Assembly: GCA_003614735.1 (NCBI GenBank)
Contig: KZ992438.1
Span: 1 to 64,000, forward strand
Source of the DNA: Thamnocephalis sphaerospora
Taxonomy: Eukaryota; Zoopagomycota; Zoopagomycetes; Zoopagales; Sigmoideomycetaceae
Direction: 5' to 3'
DNA length: 64,000 bases
Under the pieces are notes generated by a model that worked only from the letters and a program-made list of their open reading frames with translations, was not told the origin of the DNA and did not search any database. Each line of letters opens with the position of its first letter. The first letter of the stretch is position 1. A program made the translations under genes and the position numbers. Below are positions 53,501-64,000 of the stretch, piece after piece.

Positions 53501-53986
53501 GCGTAGCCATCTGTGCAAACACTATCCTCCACCGTCTGCACGAAACCGTCCGTCCAGACACGTAGCACATCCTCCGCTCCCCGCTACTTGCGTCCGGCTG
53601 AGCTGCATGCCGTCAGACCCTTGTTGGTTCCGTTGAAAGTTCTCGGCCGATGGCGCCAGCCCTCGCTGCTCGCCACACGTTGCGTGCCATATGTTTGACG
53701 TGCGTTGGTACGGCGTGTTCAATCGCGATATCTTCATATGCAGGCGGTCTTGGGCGCTTTTTACTTACCGTCTCTAGCAAAAGTGAGCGCATCAGCAGGC
53801 ATTTCACAGCATGGTACGCGAATATACTGGGTGGTGCCCTCTCCTTCCATGCCAGTATATTCGAGTCCATTGCCTGCTTTGACTCATGTTTTTGTTTTTT
53901 CGACCCACTTGCTATTCATCACTGCTCACCGCATTCCTTCTTACACCGTCTGCACCATTGGCCGCTCCGCCGTAGATTTACACGCC
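53501..53986. promoter_or_regulatory. Upstream region of TRM5
   Basis: C/T-rich on the plus strand. The TRM5 frame stays open upstream of the chosen ATG to an ATG at about 53849, and the extra residues are hydrophobic with few acids; an alternative mitochondrial-targeting start cannot be excluded. Confidence 0.45.
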
Positions 53987-56127
53987 ATGCTCTCACCGCC
54001 TGTTCACCGGTCTATGCAGGTGCTGTCGCGCGATGCATTCCGCACCACAGTTCGCTTGCTTGCTGTGCGCGTACCAGTGAAGCATGTGGGCCCAGCGCGG
54101 CAGAAGCTCGGCAAGTGAGTAAAATGCGACATATACTAGCAACCGGATTCTGGCGTATACCATGTTTTTCCAGTAGGTACAACGTACTTATACCTGTGTG
54201 CTGGTACATGCAGTGACTTGTTCAACCAGCCGAGACTGCGTAACGTCGTCAACGAACAAGTTCACTCGGATAGGAAGCTGCTACTGCTGCGCGATGATAT
54301 CCGGGATGCGTCTGGTATGCTCAGCACGCCAAAAAACGCCAGATCATGAGAAGAGGAGCTGAACTGTGTTGTTTTGGCTGCACAACCACGTAGAGCTTGA
54401 TAAGCTATCCGAGACCAGTCGGGAGCTGATCAACAAGGAGGGCTACGAACTGGCGGAGCACCAGTTGGAGATTGACTATGATTATTGGTCTGCTGGTAGG
54501 CGCCCGCTTTGCTCTGCCACGATAGACAAAGCGAACTGTACTGATTTACTACTGCGGCGCTGACTGGCAGATGAGATTCTGTCGGCAATCCTGCCAGAGG
54601 GTTCCCTGGTACCAGGCGCATTTGAGACGATTGGCCACATTGGTGAGCTAGGATGCTGACCCTCGCTGGTCATCAAGGTTAACCAGTAGCACAACGGCAT
54701 AGCACATATGAATTTGCGGGAGGAGTTTTTGCCGTACAAGCAGCTGATCGGCCAAGTTATCCTTGACGTATGTGAGCTAAAAGCGATATATACACTCACA
54801 TCACACGGAGCTTATGTTGCCCTGCACCGTAGAAAAATCCACGCATTACGAGTGTGGTCAACAAGACAGATAGCATCGACACGACATTCCGTTTCTTCAA
54901 GATGGAGGTGCTTGCTGGCGTGGACGACATGGTGGCTGAAGTGGTGCGTGGGCAAACGTGACACGTAGTGTGCAGGCACAAATGCCTATGCTTACACCTT
55001 GGTGGCAGCGTGAAAGCGGCTGTCGGTTCCGCTTTGACTTTTCCAAGGTCTACTGGAACTCGCGGCTGCACACGGAGCATGACCGGTTGCTGTCCATGTT
55101 CCGCAAGGGCCAGCGCATCTGTACGTATCCGTAGCAATAGGCACACTGCCGATGCACTTGGACACGAAGCTCACGCAACATTACCGTTGGTACGTTAGGC
55201 GATGTGTTTGCCGGTGTGGGACCCTTTGCAGTGCCCGCAGCAAAACGCGGCTGCGAGGTGTACGCCAACGATCTCAATCCCGAGTCGTACAAGTACATGT
55301 GCGAAAATGCAAAGCTGAACAAGGTGCGTCGTCGAGAGCAGCATGCAGATGCTTGACCTGAATCTCACTGAAGGCGGTGCTGGTATGGTAGGTCAAGGCA
55401 CTGCATACGTACAATCTGGACGGCCGCGACTTTATTCGCAAGGCATTCGAAGATCTGAAGCAGGCTGACGAGACAGCGGGTCGTCCGTTCAAACCGTTTG
55501 ACCATGTCGCTATGAATTTACCGGCCACAGCCATCGAGTTTGTTGGTACGTGGGCGTCACATACTCTTGCTGGCAATTACTAGCTGATGCATTACAATCA
55601 TAGATGCATTCCGTGGCGTGCTTGCCGATAAGCTGCCGGCCCCCACCGAGTCAAACGCTGATTTGGCTGCATCGCCCAAGGTGATGGTACACTGCTACTG
55701 CTTCTCCAAGAGCGACGACCCAATCACCGATGTCGTAGAGGTGAGCGGCAATGCGGCTGCAACACTTCATGTTGTGTGCGCATGCTAATAGCAGCGTCTG
55801 CTACCCGACGTAGCGCACGGGCCAAGTACTGGGCGAGCCATTGCTTGCTGGCACCTACGAGGTGTTTCGCGTGCGCCGCGTAGCGCCCCACAAGGAGATG
55901 CTGTGCGTCTCGTTCCGTCTTTCCGACAGTGTGGCCTTTGCTCGGTAAGCTACCATCCATCTCTTTATGCAGATGGCCATATCTGACGATGTGATCGCCG
56001 GTGACAAAGTCAGAAGCGCAAGGACGTAGGCGCAGAGACCAATGCCGACAATACACAGGCCGATAACAGCGAGGTGGCCACCGAATCCGAGACGAAAAGG
56101 CCACGCACCGAGTCCACCAACGAGTGA
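53987..56127 (+). CDS. TRM5: tRNA (guanine37-N1)-methyltransferase TRM5
   Basis: Twelve exons (53987-54114, 54214-54314, 54394-54495, 54571-54642, 54703-54767, 54833-54943, 55009-55120, 55199-55323, 55392-55545, 55604-55740, 55814-55944, 56010-56127) give 451 residues with every junction in phase. Family blocks appear in order: [89 protein letters not shown], the S-adenosylmethionine site [34 protein letters not shown] and NLPATAIEF. It makes m1G37 in tRNA, which prevents frameshifting. Eleven introns make this the most split gene in the window; several are flanked by cryptic open frames. Confidence 0.95.
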
Positions 56128-56340
56128 CGTAATGGCTATTTGCCCTTACGATGATCAATCCAGCTAGGCAAGTACCCATTCAAACGTGGGGATTCAGCCT
56201 GGTTGTCTATTCGGTCGAATGGTGCTGGAAAACTGTTCTTGGTGTCGTCTATATGAGCGAATAAAACCGTAACATAAAGCGCCCACCTCCAGCCACTTTG
56301 CACCGCGTCCTTCAATCGCTTCGCTTGCTCCTCCTTCACC

Positions 56341-57184
56341 ATGGCATCATTCATGTCTGGGTTTGCCAGTGTGCGGCAAAAGATTAGCGCACGGCCTATT
56401 TTGGCCCTCTCTATCACCAACGGTCTGCTGGCCGGTGTGTCGGACGTGCTTGCACAGTCCATTGCTAGAAGCGCGCACCGCAACGAGACAGACACGGCTG
56501 CCGCAGCGCAACCGCGCCATGGCACGTCGGTCACGGTAGCCGACACGGGCGCGGTCATGTCTCGCCGTGGCCATAGTCAGGACAAGGACATTGTCGAGGA
56601 GGAGGATATGACCGCCAACTCGCTTCACTATACGCGCACGGCTCGCTTTGCCGCGTACGGTGTGGCTATTGCGCCCGTCATCCACCACTGGTACGCGTTT
56701 CTCGACCGCAGCTTCCCGCTACCTACTGCCTCCACCACCAACGGCAGTCGACTTAGCAGTCGGATGCTAGGACAGGCGGTGAAGCGGGTGCTTGGTGATC
56801 AGATTGTTTTTGCGCCAGTCGGTCTGGCCGTCTTCTTTTCGATCATGACCGTGTTTGAAAATGGCGGCCTGGCTGAAATCAAGGCAAAGCTGAATGAGGC
56901 AAGTGCAGGGCAGAGGCACGCCACGATGATCCTACTAACGATGATGAATGGCTGGCTGGCTGGCTGACTGACTGATCGATCGACACTAGTCGTACGCGAG
57001 CGCGCTCAAAGCCAACTACATGGTCTGGCCAGCTGTGCAGTTTGTCAACTTTTGCTTTGTACCGTTGATGCTTCGGGTACCATTTGTATCGGGCGTCAGT
57101 GTCTTTTGGAATGCATATCTGAGCTATCTGAACAGCCGACGCGCAGCAAACCAGGAGCAGCTAGCGGTGCCATTGGAGGCCTAA
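56341..57184 (+). CDS. Mpv17/PMP22-family membrane protein (SYM1-like)
   Basis: Two exons (56341-56898, 56990-57184) give 250 residues. The family blocks are RPILALSITNGLLAGVSDVL, RTARFAAYGVAIAPVIHHWY, QAVKRVLGDQIVFAPVGLAV, NYMVWPAVQFVNFCFVPLML and the end VSVFWNAYLSYLNSR. About four membrane helices are present. An insert of some 60 polar residues (about 43-100) sits after the first helix. Homologues reside in the inner mitochondrial or peroxisomal membrane; yeast SYM1 is needed under heat and ethanol stress. The intron is of the GC-AG type (GAG|GCAAGT), the second such case in this window. Confidence 0.92.
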
Positions 57185-57285
57185 TGGACGCTGTCTAAGC
57201 AGCGCCATAGCATACCAGCATGGCAGCCGCAGCAATAGACCGTTTATTCACGTGCTTAGCATTGGTGAACGATGGCTACGGCATC

Positions 57286-58398
57286 CTATTCAGTCTTGTC
57301 TGCTTTGTGAGCACGATCGTGACGTGGCCACCAAGGTGCCAGCCGACTGGTGGTGCGCTGGTAGACCGCGTACGCCGGATACTTTGCCGCCGTAATGCGC
57401 TCAGTAAGGTGTGTGGAACCTTGGAAGAGCAGCAGCAGCAGTGCCGCACCAGCTACATCCCAGCGTACCCACTGTCCGGTGGCAGCGGTGCCGAAACCGT
57501 ACACGGCGCACCAGATGGCCTGCTCGCAAAAAAAGTTGGGATGGCGGCTGTAGCGCCACAGACCTGCCGTAAGAAAGCCATTGCGCACATCCTGATCCAC
57601 CACCGCCACTGGATCGCTTGAGCGTCGACGTTGCTTTCCAGCTGCACCTTCAAACGCATGCTTGCGCTGGTGGAATCGCCACTGCTGCTCATCGGCAATC
57701 GTTTCTCCTATCAATGCCGCCAGAAACACGGCTGTCGTGCCCACATCCATCCAGGACCAGCTGGTAAAGCCAGCGCGCCAGCACACATACACAGGCGCTG
57801 TTATCGCTGCCAGCAGCCAGCACTGGAAGGCAGCGATAAATACAAGGTTGAGCAGCTGAAAAGCCCAGCTGGGTATGCTCGCTTGCACATGATGCCAGCG
57901 ATAGTCCTCCGAGCCGAAGGCGTATCCGCCCTTGCGCCAGTAGTTGAACGTGAGCCGAGCACCCCAGGCTGTAATCAAACACGTGACAAGTAAAAGCCGT
58001 GGATTGCCTGTCAGGCCATCAACGCGCGGTGGCTCCTCAGCTGACGTTGACGGTGCATCCAGCTGTACAAAATAAAGCGCATAGGCAGGCGGCAACAGAG
58101 ACCAAAGCCGATCGATCCACGAATAGTGCCGCGTCAGCAGCGAGCCAGTCCAGCAAAACACTGCTACCAGCGCTGCTGCCGTGAATAGCACCAGGAGTGG
58201 GTCTGCCTCGGCATAAGCATGCGTCCAAAGACTAGTGTCCAGCAGAGAGTCACCGCTGGCTGTATGCAGGCGTATCTTGGCAGCCAGCTGCTGTGCTCCG
58301 TCAGTGAGGACGTGCGATACGTATGCGTACGTGTGCAGCTCTGGACTGGTGGCTGCAGATAGCTGGTAGTAGGGCAGATTCAGCTCGTGTTCGGCCAT
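57286..58398 (-). CDS. DUF1295 / steroid 5-alpha-reductase-like membrane protein
   Basis: One exon, 370 residues from MAEHELNLPYY; an ATG at 58482 would add 28 residues overlapping the neighbour's promoter and seems unlikely. After a polar N terminus come five or more helices and the family motifs HYSWIDRLWSLLPPAYALYF, ARLTFNYWRKGGYAFGSEDY, a GETIADEQQWRFHQ helix and the C-terminal FLTAGLWRYSRHPNFFCEQA, the NADPH-binding signature shared with steroid 5-alpha-reductase and ICMT-like enzymes. The substrate of DUF1295 proteins is mostly unknown. The start codon is about 120 bases from that of ARP10 on the other strand. Confidence 0.9.
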   Translation of the reverse strand: MAEHELNLPYYQLSAATSPELHTYAYVSHVLTDGAQQLAAKIRLHTASGDSLLDTSLWTHAYAEADPLLVLFTAAALVAVFCWTGSLLTRHYSWIDRLWSLLPPAYALYFVQLDAPSTSAEEPPRVDGLTGNPRLLLVTCLITAWGARLTFNYWRKGGYAFGSEDYRWHHVQASIPSWAFQLLNLVFIAAFQCWLLAAITAPVYVCWRAGFTSWSWMDVGTTAVFLAALIGETIADEQQWRFHQRKHAFEGAAGKQRRRSSDPVAVVDQDVRNGFLTAGLWRYSRHPNFFCEQAIWCAVYGFGTAATGQWVRWDVAGAALLLLLFQGSTHLTERITAAKYPAYAVYQRTTSRLAPWWPRHDRAHKADKTE

Positions 58399-58517
58399 GG
58401 TTGTCGTATACGTGAAAGATAGGCAGCAGCGGTCTCCTCTACAGTGACGACGTGCTCTTTCTGCTGTTGACCCTGTCGTCATTCTCCGCCTGCCTCCCGC
58501 TCATCTACTTGCCGGCC
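58399..58517. promoter_or_regulatory. Very short divergent promoter (DUF1295 gene / ARP10)
   Basis: 119 bases between two start codons, C/T-rich toward ARP10. No TATA box seen. Confidence 0.5.
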
Positions 58518-60362
58518 ATGGACCCGCTACGCACCCCGCGCACTACGCGCATGATACCGTCGTCATCGCTAGGACGCACGACGCAAACCCCACTGGGCAG
58601 TGCAGGGCCCCAGCTATCGCAGCTACTGCCACGACCAGGTGTTGGCAGCACACTACCTGGCATAGGTGGTGCTGGTGCGCCTTACCTTGGTCGGCGACAC
58701 AGTATATACGGCACCGAGGATCGCATTGTGCTGGACGTGGGCTCACTGTATCTACGCTGCGGGTTTAGCGGCGAGTCGCAGCCGCGGCATATTCTGTCCG
58801 TGTCAGGCGACCTGGCCTTTCACCGCGACGGCCCATGCAACGAATGCTGCCGGCATCATGGACGAGTAGGTGTCGAACAGAGCAGCGGCCATCCTGCCTC
58901 GCGATAGCTGATACATGCGGTGGTACTGGTGGACGCTAGTTTGTAGAGCTCTTCACGCCCAACGTTGGCCAGGCAGACCCAGTCGTGCTGGAAGAAACGC
59001 TGCGCCACTATCTCTACGACGTCTTTTATCGGTAGGTTTGTAGGCCTACCGGATTTACACAGCCGCTGACCCGCACATGGACAATCAGCTATTTGCTGAC
59101 AGACCCACGGCAACGCAAAGTACTCATCTGCGAGTCTCCGCTCATGCCCACTGAGATCAAAAACATGCTGGCGCGCATTCTATTCCAGAGCTTCCAGGTA
59201 GGGCATAGACAGAGAAAAGGCGGTCTTGGTGATGTAGTAGTCTGACGTGACATGCTGCGCCGTACACCAGGTGCCATCGCTATCGTTTGTGCCGTCGCCG
59301 ATTCTCTCACTCATGACGGCCGGTGTCATGACGGGATTGGTACTGGATAGCGGCAATTGGGAGACTACAGTGATGCCAGTAGGTGCTTAGCATCGTCATG
59401 ACCTGCAGCGTGGTCGGCGGCTAATGTATCGTATGATATGGTAGCTATTTGATCTGCGACCGCTTACCTCGTCTGTACGAGCAACACCGCTGGCAGGCCG
59501 CGCACTGTCGGAACGCCTGCGTATACTGCTGCTCAACTATGCGCAGCTGATTCTTCCAACGGGTGAGCGTACTCGCTTGGAGTCGGCCATGCTGGATGCC
59601 GAGACGCTGGAAGACCTCAAAACGCGTATTCTCTTTGTGTCGCCATTTAATCTTATTCGACCGGATGGTGGCCCGACACCAAGCCAGGAGGGCGATGATT
59701 TCGAAGGCTGGTATCGTGATGCAAGCGCTGCCACCGATGTCACCTGTCGTCTGCGCCGTGCCGACACAGGCCAGGCCTGCCGCCTGCTGGTGCCCGGCTG
59801 GGTGCGTGAGCGTGCAGCAGAAGTACTATTTGTGGGCGATGAGGACGCGCCAGATCTGGTCTGCTGCCTGCTAGACTGCCTGCTCAAGGTAAGCGTCCAC
59901 GCTAGCCGGCTACTGGACGGCTCACACTGACGGCGCTGACCATCGGCTGACTAGGTGAATGTGGAGCTGCGTCCACGTATGGTCGAGCACGTTCTCTTGA
60001 CGGGCGGCACGGTGATGCTGCCCAATTTCCAGGCACGCTTCCATCAAGAGTGCATCCGTATGGCCAGCACGCACCCGCGCTACCGGCCGCTGCAGAGCCT
60101 CATGGACCGCATGCGGTTCCTGTCGGGCGGCGAGCGAGGCCGTATTTTCCCTGCCAACTGCCGTGCCTGGATCGGCGGTAAGCATCCAGCCGCCACGCTG
60201 CATCCGCATCAGCATGCGCATCGGCTCACCTGTGCGCTTCTCGCTTCCGCAGGATCGTTGGTCGGCGTGCTTAAGGCATCGGGCCCTGAGATTACCAAGG
60301 AGAAGTTTACCGGGGTAGTGCCGGATTGGGCCGTGCCCGAGCTCGAGCCCAGTGAAAGCTGA
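58518..60362 (+). CDS. ARP10: Actin-related protein 10 (dynactin pointed-end subunit)
   Basis: Seven exons (58518-58865, 58940-59031, 59089-59197, 59271-59378, 59445-59888, 59955-60177, 60253-60362) give 477 residues. An N-terminal Ser/Thr/Gly-rich extension of about 70 residues precedes the actin fold: RIVLDVGSLYLRCGFSGE (phosphate-1 loop), YLLTDPRQRKVLICESPLMP, VPSLSFVPSPILSLM, GLVLDSGNWETTVMP (phosphate-2), and HVLLTGGTVMLPNF in the adenosine loop. The end WIGGSLVGVLKASGPEITKE follows. The divergent insertions fit ARP10 (ACTR10) rather than ARP1. It caps the pointed end of the dynactin filament with ARP11. The first intron boundary (58865/58940) is the least sure. Confidence 0.88.
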
Positions 60363-61079
60363 CGCGTGTATCTAGTATTGGCTGCCGTGGCAGTGCCGAG
60401 GCATCCGGCCGTCTTCATTTCCTGCGGTGGCCACGGCGCCTCGTATAAATCAGTCTTGGAAGGGGTGTGATCACGTGGATGTCGCGTCCAGGCGAAGAAT
60501 TGAGGGCTGAAAATGACGCGTGCCCTTGCGTACGCCTGCTCTGACCACGTTGTATGTCCTTGTTTCCTGCTCTGCCCGCTTCCCGTTCATTGCGCCCACC
60601 GGCCGTCTCCTGCGCGCTGCTTTCCTTGCTGCAACGCGCAGCGCCCGCGTCTTGTCTTGGCTGCCGGCTCACCTGCGCGACAGGGCTCTTGAGACCGGTA
60701 CTTGCAGCGCTTTCGCCTCGTCCACCCTTGTTTCTCGCCTGCCACTACTAGTACCACGGCCACTGTTGTTCCTGCCACCGCTTTGCCTTGTCGACGGCCT
60801 GTTTTCCGAGCTAGCGTGCACGTACCAGTGGCAACGCACGTCCTTGCGTCTAGCGTGTCTTTTGCCCATCTTGCCAAGCAAGTCATCGTCTTTGCTCTTT
60901 CCACCTTTTGCGCGATTGGCACTGTTCTGGTGGGCTTCCTCTTTCCAGTCATATTGCATTGATACGCGCCAGCGCTGTTGCGTGCTAGACGCGCCGCCTG
61001 TTCTCGTCTCCTGTACACGGATAGGCTGGTGCGACGCGCGTTCTTGTGTACGCGTACGCCGCCGCCTCACGGGCATCAG
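60363..61079. other. Intergenic / pyrimidine-rich leader
   Basis: From about 60540 to 61070 the plus strand is C/T-rich and lacks stops over long stretches, giving a spurious 220-codon frame (60520-61182). It is best read as promoter and 5' UTR of the next gene. Confidence 0.5.
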
Positions 61080-62165
61080 ATGGCAGCTCACTGCCCGCCG
61101 TGCAATCTTGCCGCGTCGACGGCCGACGAAGCACCCGGCATGCCCGAGGACGCGTCGGTGGCAACGGACATTGCCAAGGTAAGCACAGTCTCACGCCGCT
61201 CCTGGACTGCTTCCTGTTTCTGACCAGGGTCTGTGTGGCAGCTTTCGCATGCACTACGCGTCCGTCTTCGTCTTGCTACCCTTAAAGCAGAGCGTGGCTG
61301 GGAATCTTTTTCACTTCATGAAGCTGAGCGTCTGCTGGCGGCCGAGCAGCAGTCGGCACCGGTGCCTGGAGTAGAACAGTTGGTGCGTCCACGCTCGCTC
61401 TCACCGTTGGACCGGCGAGCACGCCACAGCCTCACGCCGCCACCACGGCCGCTCATGTGGGCGCATGCTGCTATGAATGCCGCGTCAGCGCCTTCATTGC
61501 CGAGCGCATCGGCCATCTGGATGATGCGCGCTGCCTCTGCTGACTCGCCATCGGCATCCAGCGTGTCCATGTCGGCTGCACAGGCCTATGCCACCAGTCT
61601 CATCAACGCAGGGCGGCCTCACCGACCAGGCCGTCGTGTGTCTGGCAGCCATGCACATTTGCCAGCTATACAGTCCTTGTCGAGTGCTAATCGTCGAAAG
61701 CGCGTGGAGAAACGCCGACCAGAGCCACGGATACGCCGAGCGGGCTCGCCCACCTCGGCGCGCCACTCGACCAGCGACAACTCTGCCCATCTAATGCTCG
61801 TTCGCGGTCGACGTCCAGTGGGCCGCCACACTGGTGAAGCCGCCATTCACACGGCCGTGGCAGCTGCTGCGACGGCAACACGCACGGATGCCAACGCCTA
61901 TTTGTCACCAGAGTCATCGCGAGAATACACCGAGGCGGATGTGTCGGCGTCGTTTTGGTCGTCCACCGACGCCAGTGCTCGTCATACGGACACAGCGCCT
62001 GGTCGACCGCGACGCCGGTCTGGCCTGCAACTGATGCAGATGGGGCCAAGCATGTTGCCCTCTCCAACCGACACTACACCGCCGGCATCACCCACCACTG
62101 AGCAGGCCGCACGGCTCATGATGCTCCTCTCCTCGCCAGATGCACATCCAAGTCGACCCACCTAG
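61080..62165 (+). CDS. Fungal protein of unknown function, Ser/Arg-rich
   Basis: Two exons (61080-61178, 61242-62165; 63-base intron) give 340 residues. The junction joins VATDIAK to LSHALRVRLRLATLKAERGW, an amphipathic helix followed by ESFSLHEAERLL. Many fungal proteins of unknown function begin with this kind of LRLA-x-K-x-x-GW segment, sometimes cell-cycle or Whi5-like repressors. The rest is disordered: SLSPLDRRARHSLTPPP, SSANRRKRVEKRRPEP (possible nuclear localisation signal) and many SP/TP sites (SPTDTTPPASP), consistent with phosphorylation by proline-directed kinases. A nuclear regulator is an inference only. Confidence 0.65.
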
Positions 62166-62704
62166 GCGGATGCGCCGTGCCGGGCACTGCATCTAATCTT
62201 TGTGTACGCTAGTCTTGCTGCGGCATCCCACCGCACCCTTCCAGCCGATACTGCTGCACCCTTTTGCAGCCTCGCTGATCATCACCTTGTTGCTGCTTAC
62301 CTTTTTCTTTTGTTCATTCTTTTATCGGTGCCGGCCAGTCACCAAAGATTGGCCGCACTTTGAACTTTGTCTACCACAGAAATCCTGTGCTCGTGCTCCT
62401 TTTTCATCCTCACAAGCATCGTTTTACTCGCACTTGCGCACGAAGCATCGACACTAAACTATTTGCCACTTGGACGTTCCTGTATCCATCTGACACACAT
62501 GAATCCAGCAGGCTGAACGCTAAACGTATGGATTTGCCAAAACCAGTGGGGACACCAGCAACAATACTTGTATTGATAGGGTAATAGCCACTAATAAGCA
62601 TATCGGCGCCAAGTGATACAGTTGGAAAGATGGACTCGACAAAACGCTACCCCTGTGCTGAAGCCCGCGACATCGCTTTCAGACTCTTTCCAGCGCCGCG
62701 TATC
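62166..62704. other. Intergenic between convergent genes
   Basis: About 540 bases; pyrimidine-rich near 62240-62410, otherwise featureless. Confidence 0.45.
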
Positions 62705-63430
62705 TTAGAGCTTCACATTCGCATAGGCGTTGCTGCTAGACAGATGTGCCGGAGCAGGCGCGGATGAAATAGGCGGCGCAGGTGCAGTCTCAATGTTGTC
62801 CGCTTCGCGGTTGGCGAGAATAGGTGTCGCAAAAGCGCCAATGGGCTGGCCCGCACCGGTTGCAGACACGGCCGGCGGTGCATAGTATACCGGCGCAGCA
62901 GTGACGGTTGGGTAGGCGACAGTACCAGAGGCTGGATATACCGGCTGAGGACTAAGTGGCTGCGCGACATAGGATGGCTGTGCTCCGTACGGCGCCTGCG
63001 CCGCATACGGCTGGCCAGCAGGGTGAGGTGTGTACATGGCATTGGCTCCCGGTGCGTAGTACTGGCTAGCAACGTGCGCTGATGGGTCGATCGTTACGGT
63101 TTGATACGCAACGTTCGGCTTTTCTGTCATTGGTGCGACAGCAGCAGCCGCAGCGTCTGCGTTGGCTTGCGCTTCTTGCGCTTTTTGAATCTGAGCCCTC
63201 CTGCGCTTTCTGATATAGTGCCTGAGAACGCAGTAGATGGTAGTGAGGGCAACGATGCCGAGAATAATAGGCACATAGCACGATGCATCACAGTCGCCAC
63301 CTCCTCCAATGCTACTGCTACCGCCACGACGACTCTTGGCATGCACAGCATCGATTAGACAAAGGATGATGACAGCAACGGTGGCGAAATGGCAGCCGCA
63401 GCTTTCAAGTGAAATAAACAAATTGGCCAT
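62705..63430 (-). CDS. Type I single-pass membrane protein with Tyr/Pro/Ala-rich tail
   Basis: The first ATG (63430) gives 241 residues; the frame upstream has no ATG. A signal peptide (about 13-31, FATVAVIILCLIDAVHA) is followed by a basic and Gly-rich stretch with GDCDASC, then a helix (YVPIILGIVALTTIYCVL), RKRRRAQIQKAQ and a long tail with repeated QPYAAQAP, QPSYVAQP, PVYYAPPAV units. The CDxxC-TM-RRRR module links it to the gene at 16.3 kb, and the tail to that at 4.9 kb. A TATA box lies 170 bases upstream. Tail repeats of this kind can mediate clustering or WW/SH3 binding, but that is inference. Confidence 0.72.
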   Translation of the reverse strand: MANLFISLESCGCHFATVAVIILCLIDAVHAKSRRGGSSSIGGGGDCDASCYVPIILGIVALTTIYCVLRHYIRKRRRAQIQKAQEAQANADAAAAAVAPMTEKPNVAYQTVTIDPSAHVASQYYAPGANAMYTPHPAGQPYAAQAPYGAQPSYVAQPLSPQPVYPASGTVAYPTVTAAPVYYAPPAVSATGAGQPIGAFATPILANREADNIETAPAPPISSAPAPAHLSSSNAYANVKL

Positions 63431-64000
63431 GTTGGCGATACAATAAAAAGCAAGCAAGGCGAGCGTGGGCAAGAACAATTAAAATCGCGTATGTACTTGC
63501 TGGTGGCGACTACGCAGCAAGTAGGCCGGCAACTGGCTGATGGGCTGTAGGGAGAAAATGGCGCGCAGAAGCAAAGCGGGAGGTGGACCATCGTTACGCC
63601 TATATTATATAACCGTGGCGCCTCCATTGGGCCCCGCGCCTGGGCCGGGTATCAATCCATAGCGTCATTGGGCATAGTACCAGCGTAGCGAAGCCCGTGG
63701 CCGAATTGGCGAGGTTGGCAGTCGGCATCGGCGCACAATGTCTTACCAACTTAGCTGCGCGCCTTGTGGTCAGCCGCCCCGTATGCTTATTTGTCAACAC
63801 GCGTTATGGTGGCTCATGGTACCTGCTAGGCGCCAATGAGTCAAGCACACGGTCAAGGTCTTGTACACGTGATGCCCGCCGGTTGATGTAGGGCCACGTT
63901 GCCGAGCTGCAGCGCAGGGCTCTAGCCGCACGTTCGCCTCAGCGGACACAGCAGCAGGCCGGTTCGTATATGGCCATCGCTGTGTGCGGGCAGTAGTCGG
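63431..64000. promoter_or_regulatory. Promoter of the last membrane-protein gene, then window edge
   Basis: A double TATA sequence (TATATTATATAACC on the plus strand, about 63600-63613) suits a minus-strand start near 63575, leaving a 5' UTR of about 145 bases. Nothing else is recognised to the end of the window. Confidence 0.55.

Noticed and set aside
54366-54393. [13 protein letters not shown] read as the start of a TRM5 exon
   Set aside because: A TGA precedes it in frame with no usable acceptor; splicing at 54394 gives a phase-correct junction, so the upstream codons are intronic.

Overview
The window looks like nuclear DNA of a fungus, probably an early-diverging lineage; a zoopagalean or mucoromycete-type genome is my guess and rests on gene content alone. 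The grounds are compact genes on both strands, short GT-AG introns (mostly 45-100 bases, a few to about 250) with perfect protein continuity across the junctions, pyrimidine-rich upstream regions, TATA boxes, and fungal-type proteins (COA3, NFS1, SYS1, DSN1, TRM5, SYM1/MPV17, ARP10, a GRR1-like F-box/LRR protein). There are no operons, tRNA, rRNA or CRISPR arrays that I can see.

Layout. 0-7 kb: five minus-strand genes for single-pass membrane proteins with basic stop-transfer sequences and proline/tyrosine-rich tails (three carry PPxY). Two of them are paralogues sharing a promoter element, and the second has ACG where the first has its ATG. 7-14 kb: housekeeping genes, namely an IML2/TTC39 protein, a COA3/NFS1 divergent mitochondrial pair, and SYS1. 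15-17 kb: two related small secretory-pathway proteins. 17-28 kb: three F-box-type genes (one with an in-frame stop, one GRR1-like with leucine-rich repeats) plus another single-pass membrane protein. 27.8-29 kb: a protein kinase with a cleavable-looking signal peptide. 30.4-32.9 kb: a PARP-type ADP-ribosyltransferase gene head-to-head with a NADAR (YbiA-type) gene. 33.7-45.6 kb: a cysteine-rich secreted protein, UBR7-like E3 ligase, CCDC137-like protein, PQ-loop membrane protein, DSN1 kinetochore protein, a large serine/glutamine-rich single-pass membrane protein and a glutathione S-transferase. 46.7-53.6 kb: an accessory island with a decayed F-box gene, LINE fragments, and a large inverted repeat whose two arms each carry a tiny secreted-peptide gene. 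54-62 kb: TRM5, an MPV17/SYM1 protein, a DUF1295 reductase-like protein, ARP10 and a fungal protein of unknown function. 62.7-63.4 kb: a last single-pass membrane protein.

The two most interesting items are the divergent PARP/NADAR pair, which reads as an ADP-ribosylation writer and eraser sharing one 260-bp promoter, and the inverted twin genes for 49-residue secreted peptides ending in YNWRY. Exon boundaries were placed by eye from splice consensus, reading phase and remembered family sequences; no alignments or database searches were run.
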